64,000 bases of DNA from Gallionellales bacterium GWA2_60_18 (GTDB lineage: Bacteria; Pseudomonadota; Gammaproteobacteria; Burkholderiales; Gallionellaceae), in the NCBI GenBank assembly GCA_001801105.1, contig MGWS01000018.1:140330-204329 (forward strand), read 5' to 3'. A model generated the notes under the pieces. The model did not search any database, was not told the DNA's origin, and saw only the letters and a list, made by a program, of their open reading frames with translations. This document shows positions 27,803-40,920 of this stretch, piece by piece. Each line of letters starts with the position of its first letter. Position 1 is the first letter of the stretch. The translations under genes were made by a program, and so were the position numbers.

Positions 27803-28743
27803 GCGATGAGCCGCTGCTCCACACCACCGTTTTACTGGAAGAAGCTGTCGAAGCGCTCGCGATCAGGCCGGACGGCATCTATGTGGACGGCACCTTCGGG
27901 CGCGGCGGTCACAGCCGGCTGATCCTGGAGCGGCTCGGGGCGAGCGGCAGGCTGATTGCGCTGGACAAGGATCCGGCAGCGGTGGCGGCGGGCAGGCAAT
28001 GGCGCGATGCGCGTTTCTGCATGGTGCATCGCGGCTTCGCGCATCTGGGCGAGGTGTTGCGCGAACAGGGCGCGGACAAGGTGGACGGCATCCTGCTGGA
28101 TCTGGGGGTGTCGTCGCCGCAACTGGACGATGCGGAGCGGGGATTCAGTTTCCGCTTCGATGCGCCGCTGGACATGCGCATGGATACCAGCAGCGGGATG
28201 ACGGCGGCCGAATGGCTGGCGACGGCGGATGAAGGTTTGCTAGCGGAGGTGATACGTGAATACGGCGAAGAACGGTTTGCTAAGCAGGTTGCAAGGGCGA
28301 TTGTTGTTGCGCGCGCAATCGAACCCATCCGCACTACGCGGCAGCTCGTCGAGCTGGTTGGCAAAGCGGTACGTACCCGCGAAGCCGGGCAGAACCCGGC
28401 GACACGCACGTTTCAGGCTATACGGATTTATCTCAACGGGGAGCTCGAAGAGCTTGCGCGGGTGCTGCCAGAGTGCGTGAAGCATCTGGCCGGCGGCGGG
28501 CGTCTCGTGGTGATCGGGTTTCATTCGCTGGAGGATCGCATGGTCAAGCATTTCATGCGCGACATGGCGCAAGGCGACAAGCTACCGCGCAACGTGCCGA
28601 TCCGCGCCAGCGAAGTGCCGCAGGGCAAGCTGCGGCTGATCGGCCGTGCGGTGCGCGCGAGCGCGGCGGAGGTGAGCGCCAACCCGCGAGCGCGCAGCGC
28701 GGTGATGCGCGTGGCGGAGCGCAGCGATGTCGCCTGGCAGTAA
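27799..28743 (+). CDS. rsmH: 16S rRNA m4C1402 methyltransferase
   Basis: A 314-residue SAM-dependent enzyme (MraW) that N4-methylates C1402 of 16S rRNA. The SAM motif [15 protein letters not shown] is at the N-terminus, with [21 protein letters not shown] and [18 protein letters not shown] as family signatures. It starts with GTG at 27799, overlapping the mraZ stop by four bases, and overlaps ftsL by 17 bases at its end. Confidence 0.96.
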   Translation: MSDEPLLHTTVLLEEAVEALAIRPDGIYVDGTFGRGGHSRLILERLGASGRLIALDKDPAAVAAGRQWRDARFCMVHRGFAHLGEVLREQGADKVDGILLDLGVSSPQLDDAERGFSFRFDAPLDMRMDTSSGMTAAEWLATADEGLLAEVIREYGEERFAKQVARAIVVARAIEPIRTTRQLVELVGKAVRTREAGQNPATRTFQAIRIYLNGELEELARVLPECVKHLAGGGRLVVIGFHSLEDRMVKHFMRDMAQGDKLPRNVPIRASEVPQGKLRLIGRAVRASAAEVSANPRARSAVMRVAERSDVAWQ

Positions 28744-29029
28744 CGGGCTGAACGTGCTGCTGCTGGCGGCGGTGGTGATGTGCGCGCTGAGCGTGGTCAC
28801 TTCGCAGCACAAGGCGCGCAAGCTGTTCATCGAGCTGCAGAAAGAGAAGGAACGCGCGCAGCAGATGGAAGTGGAGTGGGGGCAGTTGCAGCTGGAACAG
28901 AGCACCCTGGCCGCGCCGGCGCGCGTGGAGAAGATCGCGGTGCGGCAGTTGCAGATGCAGTTTCCGCAGAGCGGGCAGATCAGATTCATACGGGCAGAGC
29001 CTGACAGACAGACAAACGGAAAACCATGA
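28727..29029 (+). CDS. ftsL: Cell division protein FtsL
   Basis: A 100-residue bitopic membrane protein of the divisome (FtsQLB subcomplex). One TM helix ([19 protein letters not shown], residues about 8-26) is followed by a periplasmic coiled coil ([25 protein letters not shown]) and the conserved C-terminal hydrophobic part. The cytoplasmic tail is very short. Overlaps rsmH and ftsI, consistent with coupled translation. Assignment is from topology and position between rsmH and ftsI. Confidence 0.92.
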   Translation: MSPGSNGLNVLLLAAVVMCALSVVTSQHKARKLFIELQKEKERAQQMEVEWGQLQLEQSTLAAPARVEKIAVRQLQMQFPQSGQIRFIRAEPDRQTNGKP

Positions 29030-30752
29030 ATCATGCGGCCAGCGCAAATGCAGTCATTCCGGCGAAATTGCCCGGATGGCGCGCCACCGTGTTATTCGTG
29101 CTGCTGCTGGCGGGGCTGGCGGGATTGCTGGGGCGGGGGGTGTACCTGCAGGGGATCAACAACGACTTCCTGCAGGAGAAGGGCAGCCAGCGCTATAGCC
29201 GCGTGATCGAGATGAGCGCACACCGTGGCATGATCTCCGACCGCAACGGCGAGGCGCTCGCCGTCAGCACCCCGGTCGAATCCGTATGGGCGAGTCCGGC
29301 GGACGTGGAGGCGGACAACCGGCAGTTGATGCAGCTGGCGCACCTGCTCGGCATGGGTACGGCGGAACTGAAGGGCCGCCTTTCCGACGACACGCGCGAT
29401 TTCGTCTATCTCAAGCGTCAGTTGCCGCCCAACCATGCGCAACAGGTGATGGCGCTCAATCTCCCCGGTGTCTCATTGCAGCGCGAATACCGCCGCTATT
29501 ACCCGCTGGGCGAGGAGGCCGCGCAGATGCTCGGTTTCACCGGCCAGGACGACAATGGCCAGGAAGGGCTGGAGCTGGCGTTGCAGGAACGGCTCGCAGG
29601 CAAGGCCGGCAGCCAGCGCGTCATCAAGGACAGGCGCGGTCGCATCGTCGAGGACGCCGGCAGCCTGCTCGCGCCCAAGCCAGGCAGCGACATCGTGCTC
29701 AGCCTGGACAGCAAGGTGCAGCATCTCGCCTACCGTGAGCTGGAAGACGCCGTCCGGCTGCACCATGCCAAGGCGGGCGCGGTGGTGGTGCTGGACGCGA
29801 AGAGTGGAGAAGTGCTGGCGCTCGCCAACTATCCGGCCTACAACCCCAACAACCGCAACCGCATCAATCCGAAGGCGATGCGCAACCGCGCCATCGCCGA
29901 CCTATTCGAGCCGGGCTCGACCATGAAGCCGTTCACCGTGGCGACCGCCCTCGAACATGGCAAGGTGCGCCCCGATACGCTCATCAATACCGAGAAGGGC
30001 AAGTTCAAGGTGGGCAACCGCACCATCCACGACTCGCATCCGGATGAGTCGCTGACCGTGGCGCAGGTGATCCAGAAATCCAGCAACGTCGGCGCGGCCA
30101 AGATGGCCTTGTCGCTGGAACCGCAGACATTGTGGCAGAGCCTGTCGGACAGCGGCTTCGGTGCGCAGAGCGGCAGCGGTTTCCCCGGGGAGGCATCCGG
30201 CAAATTGCGCGACCCGAAGAGCTGGCGTCCCATCGAGCAGGCCACCATCTCCTATGGCCACGGCATGTCGGTCAACCTGCTGCAGCTGGCGCGCGCCTAC
30301 ACCGTGTTCGCCAATGATGGCGAGCTGAAACCGGTCTCGCTGCTCAAGCTGGATGCGCCGCAGATCGGGCGCAAGGTATTCTCTGGACGCACTGCGCGCA
30401 GCCTGCGCGACATGATGGAGCTGGTGGTGCAGCCGGGTGGCACCGCACCGCTGGCGCAGGTGGCGGGCTATCGCGTGGCGGGCAAGACCGGCACCGCGCA
30501 CAAGCTGGAGAACGGGCGCTACGTCAACCGCTATGTCTCGTCGTTCGTCGGTCTCGCGCCGGCATCGAACCCGCGTCTGGTGGTGGCGGTGATGATAGAC
30601 GAGCCGGACAACGGCAAGTATTACGGCGGGCTGGTGGCCGCGCCGGTGTTCAGCAAGGTGACCGGCGCGGCATTGCAGGCGCTCGACGTGCCGCACGATG
30701 CGCCGCTGGACAATGTCATCGCGCCGCCCGACGAGATCGTGAAGGAGGAGGT

Positions 30753-30756
<4 letters not shown>
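29026..30756 (+). CDS. ftsI: Septal peptidoglycan transpeptidase FtsI (PBP3)
   Basis: A 576-residue class B penicillin-binding protein that crosslinks septal peptidoglycan with FtsW. An N-terminal TM helix (VLFVLLLAGLAGLLGRGV), the dimerisation/pedestal region, then the transpeptidase domain: the active-site serine in PGSTMKPF, SSN in QKSSNVGAAK and KTGT in GKTGTAHK. All three catalytic motifs are intact. The ATG at 29026 overlaps the ftsL stop and its own stop overlaps the murE start. Confidence 0.96.
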
Positions 30757-32392
<1,636 letters not shown>

Positions 32393-32396
<4 letters not shown>

Positions 32397-33763
32397 TGCT
32401 GCTGTCGCAGGCCGCCAGGGCGCTCGATGTCGGCATGATCGGCACGGACGTGCGCGTTGAGGGCGTATCCAGCGATACGCGCAAGCTGCGGTCGGGCGAT
32501 CTGTTCGTCGCTTTGCGCGGCGAGAACTTCGATGGTTGCGAGTTCGTCGTACAGGCGGCAGCGGCCGGCGCCGCCGCTGCGCTGGTCGAGGAGCGTGCCG
32601 CGCACGCCGCAAGCGCGACTATCCCGCTGCTGGTGGTGCCGGACACGCGCCTCGCGCTGGGGCGGCTCGCCGCCTGGTGGCGCAAACAGTTCGACATTCC
32701 GCTGGCGGCGATTACCGGCAGCAACGGCAAGACCACGGTGAAGGAGATGCTCGCCGCGATCCTGCGCGAAGCTGCGGGAGGTGACGAGGGTGTGCTCGCC
32801 ACGCGCGGCAACCTCAACAACGACATCGGCATGCCGCTCACTCTGTTGCAACTGGATGCTCAGCATCGCTACGCGGTGATCGAGATGGGCATGAACCATC
32901 CCGGCGAGATCGATTACCTGACACGCATCGCCAGCCCCGACGTGGCGCTGATCACCAATGCCAGCGGCGCGCATCTGGAAGGGCTGGGCTCGGTGGAGGC
33001 GGTGGCGCGCGCCAAGGGCGAGATCTTCGCCGGCATGGCGGAGCACGGCATGGCGGTGATCAATGCCGATGATGCCAACGCGCCGTTGTGGCGCGCGCTG
33101 GCGGGCACGCGCCCGCTGCTCGAGTTCGCGCTCGACCAGCCGGCCGATGTCTGCGGGCACTGGCTGCCGCACGGCAACGGCCTGCAGTTGAGCGCGCAGA
33201 CGCCGCAGGGCGAATTCACGGTCGAATTGCAGGTGCCGGGCGCGCATAACGCGCGCAATGCACTGGCGGCGATCGCTGCTGCGGTCGCATTGAGCGTGCC
33301 GCTGGAGACCATCGTCGCCGGTTTGCAGCGCTTTGGCGGCGTGGCCGGGCGCTTGCAGCGCAAGGTGGCGCGGCAGGGCGCGGTGCTGATCGACGATACC
33401 TACAACGCCAATCCCGCCTCGATGCGCGCCGCAATCGACGTACTGGCGCAAGCCGGCGGCAAGCGTGTGCTGGTGATGGGCGACATGGGCGAGCTGGGCG
33501 ACGACGCGGCAGCACTGCATGCCGAAACCGGCAGCGAAGCAAAGCGCGCCGGGATTGACAAGCTGTATGCGCTGGGCGAATTGACCCGCAACACGGTGCG
33601 CGAATTCGGCGCCGCCGCGCGCCACTTCGAGCGCATCGGGGATCTGTTGGCTGCGCTGGAACAGGAGCTGGACGCCAACACCACACTGCTGGTCAAGGGT
33701 TCGCGCTTCATGAAGATGGAGCGGGTGGTGGAATATCTGGCAGGAGAGAAACATGCTGCTTGA
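32393..33763 (+). CDS. murF: UDP-MurNAc-tripeptide:D-Ala-D-Ala ligase
   Basis: A 456-residue cytoplasmic Mur ligase that adds D-Ala-D-Ala to complete the UDP-MurNAc-pentapeptide. ATP loop [27 protein letters not shown] and [16 protein letters not shown] are diagnostic. ATG at 32393 overlaps the murE stop and has GGAGG eight bases upstream; the ATG at 32378 is in frame but would lack this. Overlaps mraY by 11 bases. Confidence 0.95.
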
Positions 33764-34856
33764 ACTGGCGCAATGGCTGGCCGAAGACATCCGCACCTTC
33801 AGCGTGTTCAACTACATCACGCTGCGCGCGGTGCTGGCGGCGATGACGGCGCTGATCATCTCCTTCATGCTGGGGCCGTGGATGATCCGCAAGCTCACCG
33901 CGCTGAAGATCGGCCAGTCGGTGCGCAGCGACGGGCCGCAGACGCATCTGGTCAAGGCGGGCACGCCGACCATGGGCGGCGCTTTGATCCTGGCGTCGGT
34001 GGCCATCACCACGCTGCTGTGGGGCGATCTTTCCAATGCCTATATCTGGGTGGTGCTGTTCACCACGCTCGGCGTGGGTGCGATCGGCTGGGTGGACGAT
34101 TACCGCAAAGTCGTTCACCGCAATCCGGACGGGTTGTCGGCGCGCAGCAAGATGTTCTGGCAATCGCTGATCGCGCTGGCGGTCGGCATCTATCTGTGGA
34201 ACCACGCGACGCTGCCCGCGCAGACCGAGCTCATCGTGCCGTTCTTCAAGCATCTGGTGCTCCCGCTCGGCATGTTCGGTTTCATATTGCTTGTCTATCT
34301 GGTCATCGTCGGCAGCAGCAATGCGGTGAACCTCACCGACGGCCTCGACGGTCTCGCCATCATGCCGACGGTGATGGTGGCGGCGGCGCTGGCGATCTTC
34401 GCCTATGTCGCGGGCCATGCCGAATTCTCCAAATATCTGGGCGAGCCTTCCATCCCCGGCGCGGGCGAACTGGCGGTGTTCTGCGCGGCGATCTCGGGCG
34501 CGGGGCTGGCCTTCTTGTGGTTCAACGCCTATCCGGCGGAAGTGTTCATGGGAGATGTCGGCGCGCTGGCGCTGGGTGCGGCGCTGGGCGCGGTAGCGGT
34601 GATCGTCCGGCAGGAGCTGGTGCTGTTCATCATGGGCGGCGTGTTCGTGGTCGAGGCGGTATCGGTGATGTTGCAGGTGTCCTGGTTCAAATACACCAAG
34701 CGTCGCTACGGCACCGGCCAGCGCATCCTGCTGATGGCGCCGCTGCACCATCACTTCGAACAGAAGGGCTGGAAGGAAACGCAGGTGGTGGTGCGGTTCT
34801 GGATCATCACCATGATGCTGGTGTTGATCGGGTTGGCGACGTTGAAGTTGAGATAA
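33753..34856 (+). CDS. mraY: Phospho-MurNAc-pentapeptide translocase MraY
   Basis: A 367-residue inner-membrane enzyme that transfers phospho-MurNAc-pentapeptide to undecaprenyl phosphate, making lipid I. About ten hydrophobic helices. Conserved cytoplasmic motifs are [31 protein letters not shown] (catalytic aspartates), the [10 protein letters not shown] segment and the MAPLHHHFE histidine loop. Overlaps murF by 11 bases. A 62-bp spacer with an inverted repeat follows, the longest gap inside the cluster before ftsZ. Confidence 0.96.
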   Translation: MLLELAQWLAEDIRTFSVFNYITLRAVLAAMTALIISFMLGPWMIRKLTALKIGQSVRSDGPQTHLVKAGTPTMGGALILASVAITTLLWGDLSNAYIWVVLFTTLGVGAIGWVDDYRKVVHRNPDGLSARSKMFWQSLIALAVGIYLWNHATLPAQTELIVPFFKHLVLPLGMFGFILLVYLVIVGSSNAVNLTDGLDGLAIMPTVMVAAALAIFAYVAGHAEFSKYLGEPSIPGAGELAVFCAAISGAGLAFLWFNAYPAEVFMGDVGALALGAALGAVAVIVRQELVLFIMGGVFVVEAVSVMLQVSWFKYTKRRYGTGQRILLMAPLHHHFEQKGWKETQVVVRFWIITMMLVLIGLATLKLR

Positions 34857-34858
34857 AG

Positions 34859-34933
34859 CAGTCGTTAGACGTTAGTCGCTAGTTAGAAACCGCCGCGTAG
34901 CGGCGACAAAACCAACTAATGACTAACGACTGG
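34859..34933. repeat. Word-rich inverted repeat in the mraY-murD spacer
   Basis: CAGTCGTTAG at the left pairs perfectly with CTAACGACTG at the right, the arms being built from repeated GTTAG/TAGTC-like words, and a central CCGCCGCGTAGCGGCG hairpin follows the core CTAGTTAGAAACCG. The same core (TAGCTAGAAATCG) and layout occur at 51662-51750. The right arm reaches the murD ribosome-binding site. Confidence 0.6.
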
Positions 34934-34948
34934 TTCCAAGGAGATGCA

Positions 34949-36379
34949 TTGAACAAGTGGGCTGACAAATCGGTTTTGATCCTCGGTCTCGGTGAGACCG
35001 GGTTGTCGCTCGCGCGCTGGTTGAGCGCGCAGGGCGCGCGCGTGCGCGTCGCCGACAGCCGCACCGAACCGACCGGTATCGCCACCCTGCGCAGCGAACT
35101 GCCGCAGGCCGAGGTGTATTGCGGCGCGTTCGACGACAGTCTGCTGCAAGGTGTGGAGCTCATCGCCATCAGTCCCGGTGTGCCGCTGGCCGACCCGTTT
35201 GTGCAGCGCGCTATCGCGCGCGGAATCCCCGTCGTCGGTGACATCGAACTTTTCACGCAGCAACTCACAATTTCCGACTTACGTCTTACGACCAAGATTC
35301 TCGCCATCACCGGGTCGAACGGCAAGACCACGGTCACCGCGATGGTCGAGCATCTGTGCCGTGCCGCGGGCAAGGATGCGGTGGCAGCGGGCAACATCTC
35401 ACCGGCGGTGCTGGATGCAGTGCTGGCGCGCGGCGCGCGGCAACCCGAGATATGGGTGCTGGAGCTGTCCAGCTTCCAGCTGGAAACGACTTCCAGCCTG
35501 AACGCCGATGCCGCGACGGTGCTGAACGTCAGCGAGGATCATCTCGACCGCTATGCAGGCATGGACGCATACGCGGCGGCCAAGGCGCGCATCTTCACCG
35601 GCAATGGTGTGCAGGTGCTGAACCGCGACGATGCGCGCAGCATGGGCATGGCTCAGCCGGGACGCAAGCTGGTGACGTTCGGACTGACACCTCCCGGTCT
35701 GCCGATCTCGGCAGAGTGGGCCGGTGTCGAACATGACCTGAACGAGACCACCGGAGATTTCGGCATCGAGCGCCATGCTGGTGCGATCTGGCTGGTGCAG
35801 GGCAGCGAGAGATTGCTGAAGACCGAAGAGCTGCAGGTGAGCGGATTGCACAATGCCGCCAATGCGTTGTCCGCGCTGGCGCTGTGCCGTGCGATCGGCT
35901 TACCGATGCATAAGCTGATCGCCGGGTTGCGCAGCTTCAAGGGTTTGCCGCATCGCGTGGAAAAGATCGCCGAAGTGGATGAGGTCGTCTATTACGACGA
36001 CTCCAAGGGCACCAACGTCGGCGCGACCGTGGCCGCGCTGCAAGGGCTGGGGCGCAAGGCGGTGCTTATCGCGGGCGGCGAAGGCAAGGGGCAGGATTTC
36101 ACGCCGCTGCAAGATGCCGTGGCGCAGTATGCGCGCGCGGTCGTGCTGATCGGGCGCGATGCGCCGCTGATCGAGGCGGCCATCGCGGGTTGCGGCAAGC
36201 CGCTGCTGAGGGCGCGCGACATGGACGAGGCAGTGCGCATCGCCGCAGCGAGCGCGCAGCCCGGCGATGCGGTGCTGCTGTCGCCGGCCTGCGCCAGCTT
36301 CGACATGTTCCGCAATTACGCGCATCGCGCCGAAGCCTTCGTCGCGGCGGTCGATGCCTTGCACAAGGAGCGTGTCTGA
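34949..36379 (+). CDS. murD: UDP-MurNAc-L-Ala:D-Glu ligase
   Basis: A 476-residue cytoplasmic Mur ligase adding D-glutamate. N-terminal UDP-binding [19 protein letters not shown] loop [14 protein letters not shown] and the substrate-binding [11 protein letters not shown]. Start: TTG at 34949, supported by AAGGAGA five bases before it and by the family N-terminus ([14 protein letters not shown]). An ATG 10 codons upstream lies in the repeat arm and is unlikely. Compared with E. coli, about seven residues are inserted between ELF and AITG ([15 protein letters not shown]), coded by a word-repeat tract. Stop overlaps ftsW. Confidence 0.94.
   Translation: MNKWADKSVLILGLGETGLSLARWLSAQGARVRVADSRTEPTGIATLRSELPQAEVYCGAFDDSLLQGVELIAISPGVPLADPFVQRAIARGIPVVGDIELFTQQLTISDLRLTTKILAITGSNGKTTVTAMVEHLCRAAGKDAVAAGNISPAVLDAVLARGARQPEIWVLELSSFQLETTSSLNADAATVLNVSEDHLDRYAGMDAYAAAKARIFTGNGVQVLNRDDARSMGMAQPGRKLVTFGLTPPGLPISAEWAGVEHDLNETTGDFGIERHAGAIWLVQGSERLLKTEELQVSGLHNAANALSALALCRAIGLPMHKLIAGLRSFKGLPHRVEKIAEVDEVVYYDDSKGTNVGATVAALQGLGRKAVLIAGGEGKGQDFTPLQDAVAQYARAVVLIGRDAPLIEAAIAGCGKPLLRARDMDEAVRIAAASAQPGDAVLLSPACASFDMFRNYAHRAEAFVAAVDALHKERV
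35261..35296. repeat. Word-repeat tract inside murD
   Basis: The words CGACTTACG, TCTTACG and ACGACC form a near-tandem run at the site of a short MurD insertion before the ATP loop, and are translated in frame as [11 protein letters not shown]. The run is markedly lower in GC than the flanking gene. Confidence 0.45.
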
Positions 36380-37542
36380 TGGTCGCGCTGGTCAGGACCC
36401 ATACCCGCCCGCCGCAGGCGCAATTCGACGAATTGCTGCTGTGGGCGCTGGCCGGCCTGCTCGCGCTCGGGCTGGTGATGGTGTATTCCGCCTCAATCGC
36501 CACGGCGGAGGCGGGCCGGTTCACTGGCTACCAGCCGGGCTATTACCTGATGCGCCACGGCATCTTCATCGCCGTGGGGTTGCTGGCCGGCGTGACCGCC
36601 TTCCAGGTGCCGGTGCAGGTGTGGCAGTCCTATGCGCCCTGGCTGTTCATGTTCGGCGTGCTGTTGCTGCTGCTGGTGCTGATCCCCGGCATCGGGCGCG
36701 AAGTCAACGGCAGCCGCCGCTGGCTGTCGCTGTTCGTCATCAACCTGCAACCCTCCGAACTGATGAAACTGTTCGCGGTGATGTACGCCGCCGATTACAC
36801 GGTGCGCAAGGGCGGGGTCGGCGAATCGTTCAGCCAGGCCTTCCTGCCGATGTTCGCGGTGATGGCGCTGGTCGGCAGCCTGCTGCTGCTCGAACCGGAT
36901 ATGGGCGCGTTCGTGGTGATCTGCGCCATCGCCATGGGGACGCTGTGGCTGGGCGGCTTCAACCTCAAGGTGTTCGCCATGCTGAGTGTGGCGCTGCCGC
37001 TGGCGTTCGCCGCGCTGATCCTGTCCTCGCCCTACCGCATGCAGCGCGTCATCGGCTTCATGGACCCGTGGTCCGATCCGTTCGGCAAGGGCTACCAGTT
37101 GAGCCATGCGCTGATCGCGTTCGGGCGCGGCGAGTGGTTCGGCGTGGGGCTGGGCGCCAGCGTGGAGAAGCTGTTCTACCTGCCGGAGGCGCATACCGAC
37201 TTCCTGATGGCGGTGATCGCCGAGGAACTCGGGCTGGCCGGCGTCGCGGCGGTGATCGTGCTGTTTGCGCTATTCGTGATCCGCGCCTTCCAGATCGGGC
37301 GCCATGCGGCGTTCCTCGAACGCAGTTACTCGGCGCTGGTCGCGCAGGGCATCGGCGTGTGGCTCGGGGTGCAGGCGATGATCAACATCGGCGTGAACAT
37401 GGGCGTGCTGCCGACCAAGGGGCTGACCCTGCCGTTCCTGAGCTTCGGCGGCAGCGGCGTGGTGGTGAACTGCATCGCGGCGGCGGTGCTGTTGCGGGTC
37501 GATTACGAGAACAGGCGTGTCGCGCGGGGGTTGCCGGTATGA
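36379..37542 (+). CDS. ftsW: Septal peptidoglycan polymerase FtsW
   Basis: A 387-residue SEDS-family glycosyltransferase that polymerises lipid II at the septum with FtsI. About ten hydrophobic helices. The SEDS aspartate region [12 protein letters not shown], the large loop with [21 protein letters not shown] and the C-terminal [15 protein letters not shown] are all present. ATG at 36379 overlaps the murD stop. The open frame runs further upstream inside murD and is a shadow there. Confidence 0.96.
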   Translation: MVALVRTHTRPPQAQFDELLLWALAGLLALGLVMVYSASIATAEAGRFTGYQPGYYLMRHGIFIAVGLLAGVTAFQVPVQVWQSYAPWLFMFGVLLLLLVLIPGIGREVNGSRRWLSLFVINLQPSELMKLFAVMYAADYTVRKGGVGESFSQAFLPMFAVMALVGSLLLLEPDMGAFVVICAIAMGTLWLGGFNLKVFAMLSVALPLAFAALILSSPYRMQRVIGFMDPWSDPFGKGYQLSHALIAFGRGEWFGVGLGASVEKLFYLPEAHTDFLMAVIAEELGLAGVAAVIVLFALFVIRAFQIGRHAAFLERSYSALVAQGIGVWLGVQAMINIGVNMGVLPTKGLTLPFLSFGGSGVVVNCIAAAVLLRVDYENRRVARGLPV

Positions 37543-38606
37543 GCGGACGTTCGATCCTGATCATGGCAGGCGGCACCGGCGGACACATCATGCCGGGGCT
37601 GGCGGTCGCCGAGGTGCTGCGCGAACAGGGCTGGCGCGTGGTGTGGCTGGGCGTGCCGGGCAGCATGGAGGCGGAGCTGGTGCCGAAACACGGTTACGAG
37701 ATGGCTTGGGTGAACTTCTCCGGCCTGCGCGGCAAGGGGCTTGTGCGCAAGCTGCTGCTGCCACTCACGCTGTTGCGCGCGTTCGCGCAGAGCATGGCGG
37801 CGTTGCTGCGCCACCGCCCCGATGTGGTGCTGGGCATGGGCGGCTACATCACCTTCCCCGGCGGGATGATGGCCTCGCTGCTCAATCGCCCGCTGGTGAT
37901 TCACGAGCAGAACTCCATCGCCGGGCTGAGTAACAAGGTGCTGGCGCATCTGGCGAAGAGGGTATTGAGCGGTTTTCCGGATGTGCTGAAGGGCGCGCAG
38001 TGGTGCGGCAATCCGGTGCGCGCGGAGATCGCGGCCCTGCCGGAACCCGCGCAGCGTTATGCCGGGCGCAGCGGCAGGCTGAACCTGCTGGTGGTGGGCG
38101 GCAGTCTGGGTGCCAAGGCGCTCAACGAGGCGCTGCCGCAAGCGCTGGCGCAGCTGCCGGAAGAGTCTTGCCCGCAGGTGATTCACCAGACCGGCAAGCA
38201 GCATTTCGAGGCGGTACAGGAGCTGTACCGGCAAGCCGGGGTGCAGGCCGATATTCGTCCCTTCCTCGACGATATGGCGGGCTGCTATGCGAACGCCGAC
38301 GTGGTGATCTGCCGCGCCGGCGCGCTGACCGTGGCGGAACTCGCGGCGGCGGGCGTGGCCAGCGTGCTGGTGCCGTTCCCGTTCGCGGTGGACGACCACC
38401 AGACGCACAACGCGCGCTTCCTGTCGGAGCACGGCGCGGCGGTGCTGCTGCCGCAGAACGAATTGAGCGCGCAGAAGCTGGCGCAGCTGCTGGGCGGGTT
38501 CACCCGCGAAAAATTGTCGGCGATGGCGCAGGCCGCGCGCGCGCTGGCCAAGCCGGATGCGGCACAACAAGTCGCGCAAGTTTGCGCGGAACTGGCTGAG
38601 ATATGA
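37539..38606 (+). CDS. murG: Lipid II synthase MurG
   Basis: A 355-residue peripheral-membrane glycosyltransferase that adds GlcNAc to lipid I. The N-terminal glycine loop [17 protein letters not shown], the second loop [13 protein letters not shown] and the UDP-GlcNAc site [15 protein letters not shown], ending in [15 protein letters not shown], are intact. ATG at 37539 overlaps the ftsW stop by four bases; its own stop overlaps the murC start. Confidence 0.96.
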   Translation: MSGRSILIMAGGTGGHIMPGLAVAEVLREQGWRVVWLGVPGSMEAELVPKHGYEMAWVNFSGLRGKGLVRKLLLPLTLLRAFAQSMAALLRHRPDVVLGMGGYITFPGGMMASLLNRPLVIHEQNSIAGLSNKVLAHLAKRVLSGFPDVLKGAQWCGNPVRAEIAALPEPAQRYAGRSGRLNLLVVGGSLGAKALNEALPQALAQLPEESCPQVIHQTGKQHFEAVQELYRQAGVQADIRPFLDDMAGCYANADVVICRAGALTVAELAAAGVASVLVPFPFAVDDHQTHNARFLSEHGAAVLLPQNELSAQKLAQLLGGFTREKLSAMAQAARALAKPDAAQQVAQVCAELAEI

Positions 38607-40006
38607 AACATAAAGTCAAAAACATCCATTTCGTCGGTATCGGCGGTTCCGGCATGAACGGCATCGCCGAGGTGCTGCTCAACCTCGGTTTCCAGGTGAG
38701 CGGCTCCGACCTCGGCGAGAACACCGCCACGCACCGCCTGCGCGAACTCGGCGCGACGGTGCATCTCGGCCATGCCGCCGAGCATCTCGGCAAGGTCGAT
38801 GCGGTGGTGGTCTCGACCGCCGTCGCGCAGGACAATCCGGAAGTGGTCGCAGCGCGCGAGCGCCGCATCCCGGTGGTGCCGCGCGCGATGATGCTGGCGG
38901 AGCTGATGCGGCTGCGCCAGGGCATCGCCATCGCCGGCACGCACGGCAAGACCACCACCACTTCGCTGGTCTCCAGCATCCTCGCCAAAGGCGGTTTCGA
39001 CCCGACCTTCGTGATCGGCGGCAAGCTCAACAGCAGCGGCACCAACGCGAAACTGGGTACCGGCGAGTTCATCGTGGCGGAAGCCGACGAGTCCGATGCC
39101 TCGTTCCTCTACCTGCAACCGATACTCGCGGTGATCACCAACATCGATGCCGACCACATGGAGACCTACGGCCACGACTTCGGCCGGCTCAAGCAGGCAT
39201 TCGTGGATTTCGTCGAGCACCTGCCGTTCTACGGCATGGCGATACTGTGTTCGGACGATGCCAACGTGCGCGAGATCATGCCGCGCATCACCAAGCCGGT
39301 GTGCACCTACGGCCTGAACGAGGGCGCGATGATCCGCGCGGTGAACGTGCGCCACGAGCACGGGCGCATGTGTTTCACCGCCGAGTGCCGCCAGAACGGC
39401 ACGCCGAAAGACCTGGACATCACGCTCAACCTGGCCGGGATGCACAACGTGCTGAACGCGCTGGCCGCCATTGCCGTCGCGCTGGAGGTGTGTGTGCCGG
39501 ATGACGCCATCGTCGCGGCGCTGGCCGAGTTCCAGGGCGTGGGGCGGCGCTTCCAGCGCTACGGCGAGATCGCGTTGCCGGGCGGAGGCAAGTTCACCTT
39601 GATCGACGACTACGGCCATCATCCGGCCGAGATGGCGGCGACGCTGGCGGCGGCGCGTGGCGCCTTTCCCGGCAGGCGGCTGGTGCTGGCGTTCCAGCCG
39701 CATCGCTACACGCGCACGCGCGACCTGTTCGAGGACTTCGTCAACGTGTTATGCAGCGTGGATGCGCTGGTGCTGACCGAGGTATACGCGGCGGGCGAAC
39801 CGCCCATCGTCGCGGCGGACGGGCGCGCGCTAATGCACGCGCTGCGCGTGGCGGGACAGAACGAGGCGGTGTTCGTCGAGCGGGCCGGCGACATGCCGCA
39901 GGCCGTCATGCAGATGGCGCGCGATGGCGATGTGGTCATCACCATGGGCGCCGGCACGATCGGCAGCGTGCCGGGCATGCTGGCGCAAATGAACGGCAAA
40001 CCATGA
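38603..40006 (+). CDS. murC: UDP-MurNAc:L-alanine ligase
   Basis: A 467-residue cytoplasmic Mur ligase that adds the first amino acid to UDP-MurNAc. N-terminal [21 protein letters not shown] loop [14 protein letters not shown], the [10 protein letters not shown] segment and [11 protein letters not shown] (with [15 protein letters not shown]) are family signatures. Starts four bases inside murG and ends four bases inside murB. Confidence 0.96.
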   Translation: MKHKVKNIHFVGIGGSGMNGIAEVLLNLGFQVSGSDLGENTATHRLRELGATVHLGHAAEHLGKVDAVVVSTAVAQDNPEVVAARERRIPVVPRAMMLAELMRLRQGIAIAGTHGKTTTTSLVSSILAKGGFDPTFVIGGKLNSSGTNAKLGTGEFIVAEADESDASFLYLQPILAVITNIDADHMETYGHDFGRLKQAFVDFVEHLPFYGMAILCSDDANVREIMPRITKPVCTYGLNEGAMIRAVNVRHEHGRMCFTAECRQNGTPKDLDITLNLAGMHNVLNALAAIAVALEVCVPDDAIVAALAEFQGVGRRFQRYGEIALPGGGKFTLIDDYGHHPAEMAATLAAARGAFPGRRLVLAFQPHRYTRTRDLFEDFVNVLCSVDALVLTEVYAAGEPPIVAADGRALMHALRVAGQNEAVFVERAGDMPQAVMQMARDGDVVITMGAGTIGSVPGMLAQMNGKP

Positions 40007-40920
40007 ATATGACTGAACCGGAAAAATTCATCGTCAAAGGGCTGCGCGGAGAGCTGCTCCATGACGTGCCGATGAGCAGGCACACCAGCTGGCGTGCAGG
40101 CGGTCATGCCGAGCACGCCTATCGCCCCGCCGACCTCGCCGACCTGCAGGCGTTCCTGCGCGACCTGCCGCAGGACGAGCCGCTGTATGCGGTGGGTTTG
40201 GGCAGCAACCTGCTGGTGCGCGACGGCGGGCTGCGCGGCACGGTGCTGCTGTTGCACGGCGCACTGGGTGAATTGCGTCTCGAAGCGGACGGTAACGTCT
40301 ATGCCGAAGCCGGCGTGGCGGGCGCCAAACTAGCGCGCTTCGCAGCAGCAAATGACCTGCGCGGCGCCGAGTTCTTCGCCGGCATCCCCGGCACGCTGGG
40401 CGGCATGCTGGCGATGAACGCAGGCTGCCACGGCAGCGAGACCTGGCAGAAGGTATTGCGCGTGCAGGTGCTGACGCGCTGCGGCGAGTTGGTCGAGCGC
40501 ACGCCGCAGGACTATGAAATTGGATATCGCCATGTGGTGTTGCGCGAAGCATCGGAAGAATTTTTCGTTTCCGCAACACTGAAGTTCGAAGTGGGTGACG
40601 GCGCGGTGGCGCGGCAGGAGGCCAGGGTGCTGCTGGACAAGCGCAGCGCCAGCCAGCCGCTCGAGCTGCCGAATGCGGGGTCGGTGTTCCGCAACCCGCC
40701 GGGCGGCCACGCCGCAAAGCTGATCGAGGGTTGCGGGCTGAAGGGCAGGCGCATCGGCGGCGCGCAGGTATCGGAGAAACACGCCAACTTCATCGTCAAC
40801 ACCGGCGATGCGACGGCGGCGGATATCGAGGATCTGATCAACGAGGTCCGGGAAACGGTGCGTCAGCAGACCGGCATCGACTTGCAACCGGAAGTAAGAA
40901 TTATCGGTGAGTACAAATGA
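40003..40920 (+). CDS. murB: UDP-N-acetylenolpyruvoylglucosamine reductase
   Basis: A 305-residue FAD enzyme that reduces enolpyruvyl-UDP-GlcNAc to UDP-MurNAc. The FAD-binding motif [31 protein letters not shown], the catalytic-serine region [10 protein letters not shown] and the C-terminal EVRIIGEY are present. The compact size and GSVFRNP motif fit the type II form, lacking the extra domain of E. coli MurB. It overlaps murC and ddl by four bases each. Confidence 0.95.
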   Translation: MNMTEPEKFIVKGLRGELLHDVPMSRHTSWRAGGHAEHAYRPADLADLQAFLRDLPQDEPLYAVGLGSNLLVRDGGLRGTVLLLHGALGELRLEADGNVYAEAGVAGAKLARFAAANDLRGAEFFAGIPGTLGGMLAMNAGCHGSETWQKVLRVQVLTRCGELVERTPQDYEIGYRHVVLREASEEFFVSATLKFEVGDGAVARQEARVLLDKRSASQPLELPNAGSVFRNPPGGHAAKLIEGCGLKGRRIGGAQVSEKHANFIVNTGDATAADIEDLINEVRETVRQQTGIDLQPEVRIIGEYK

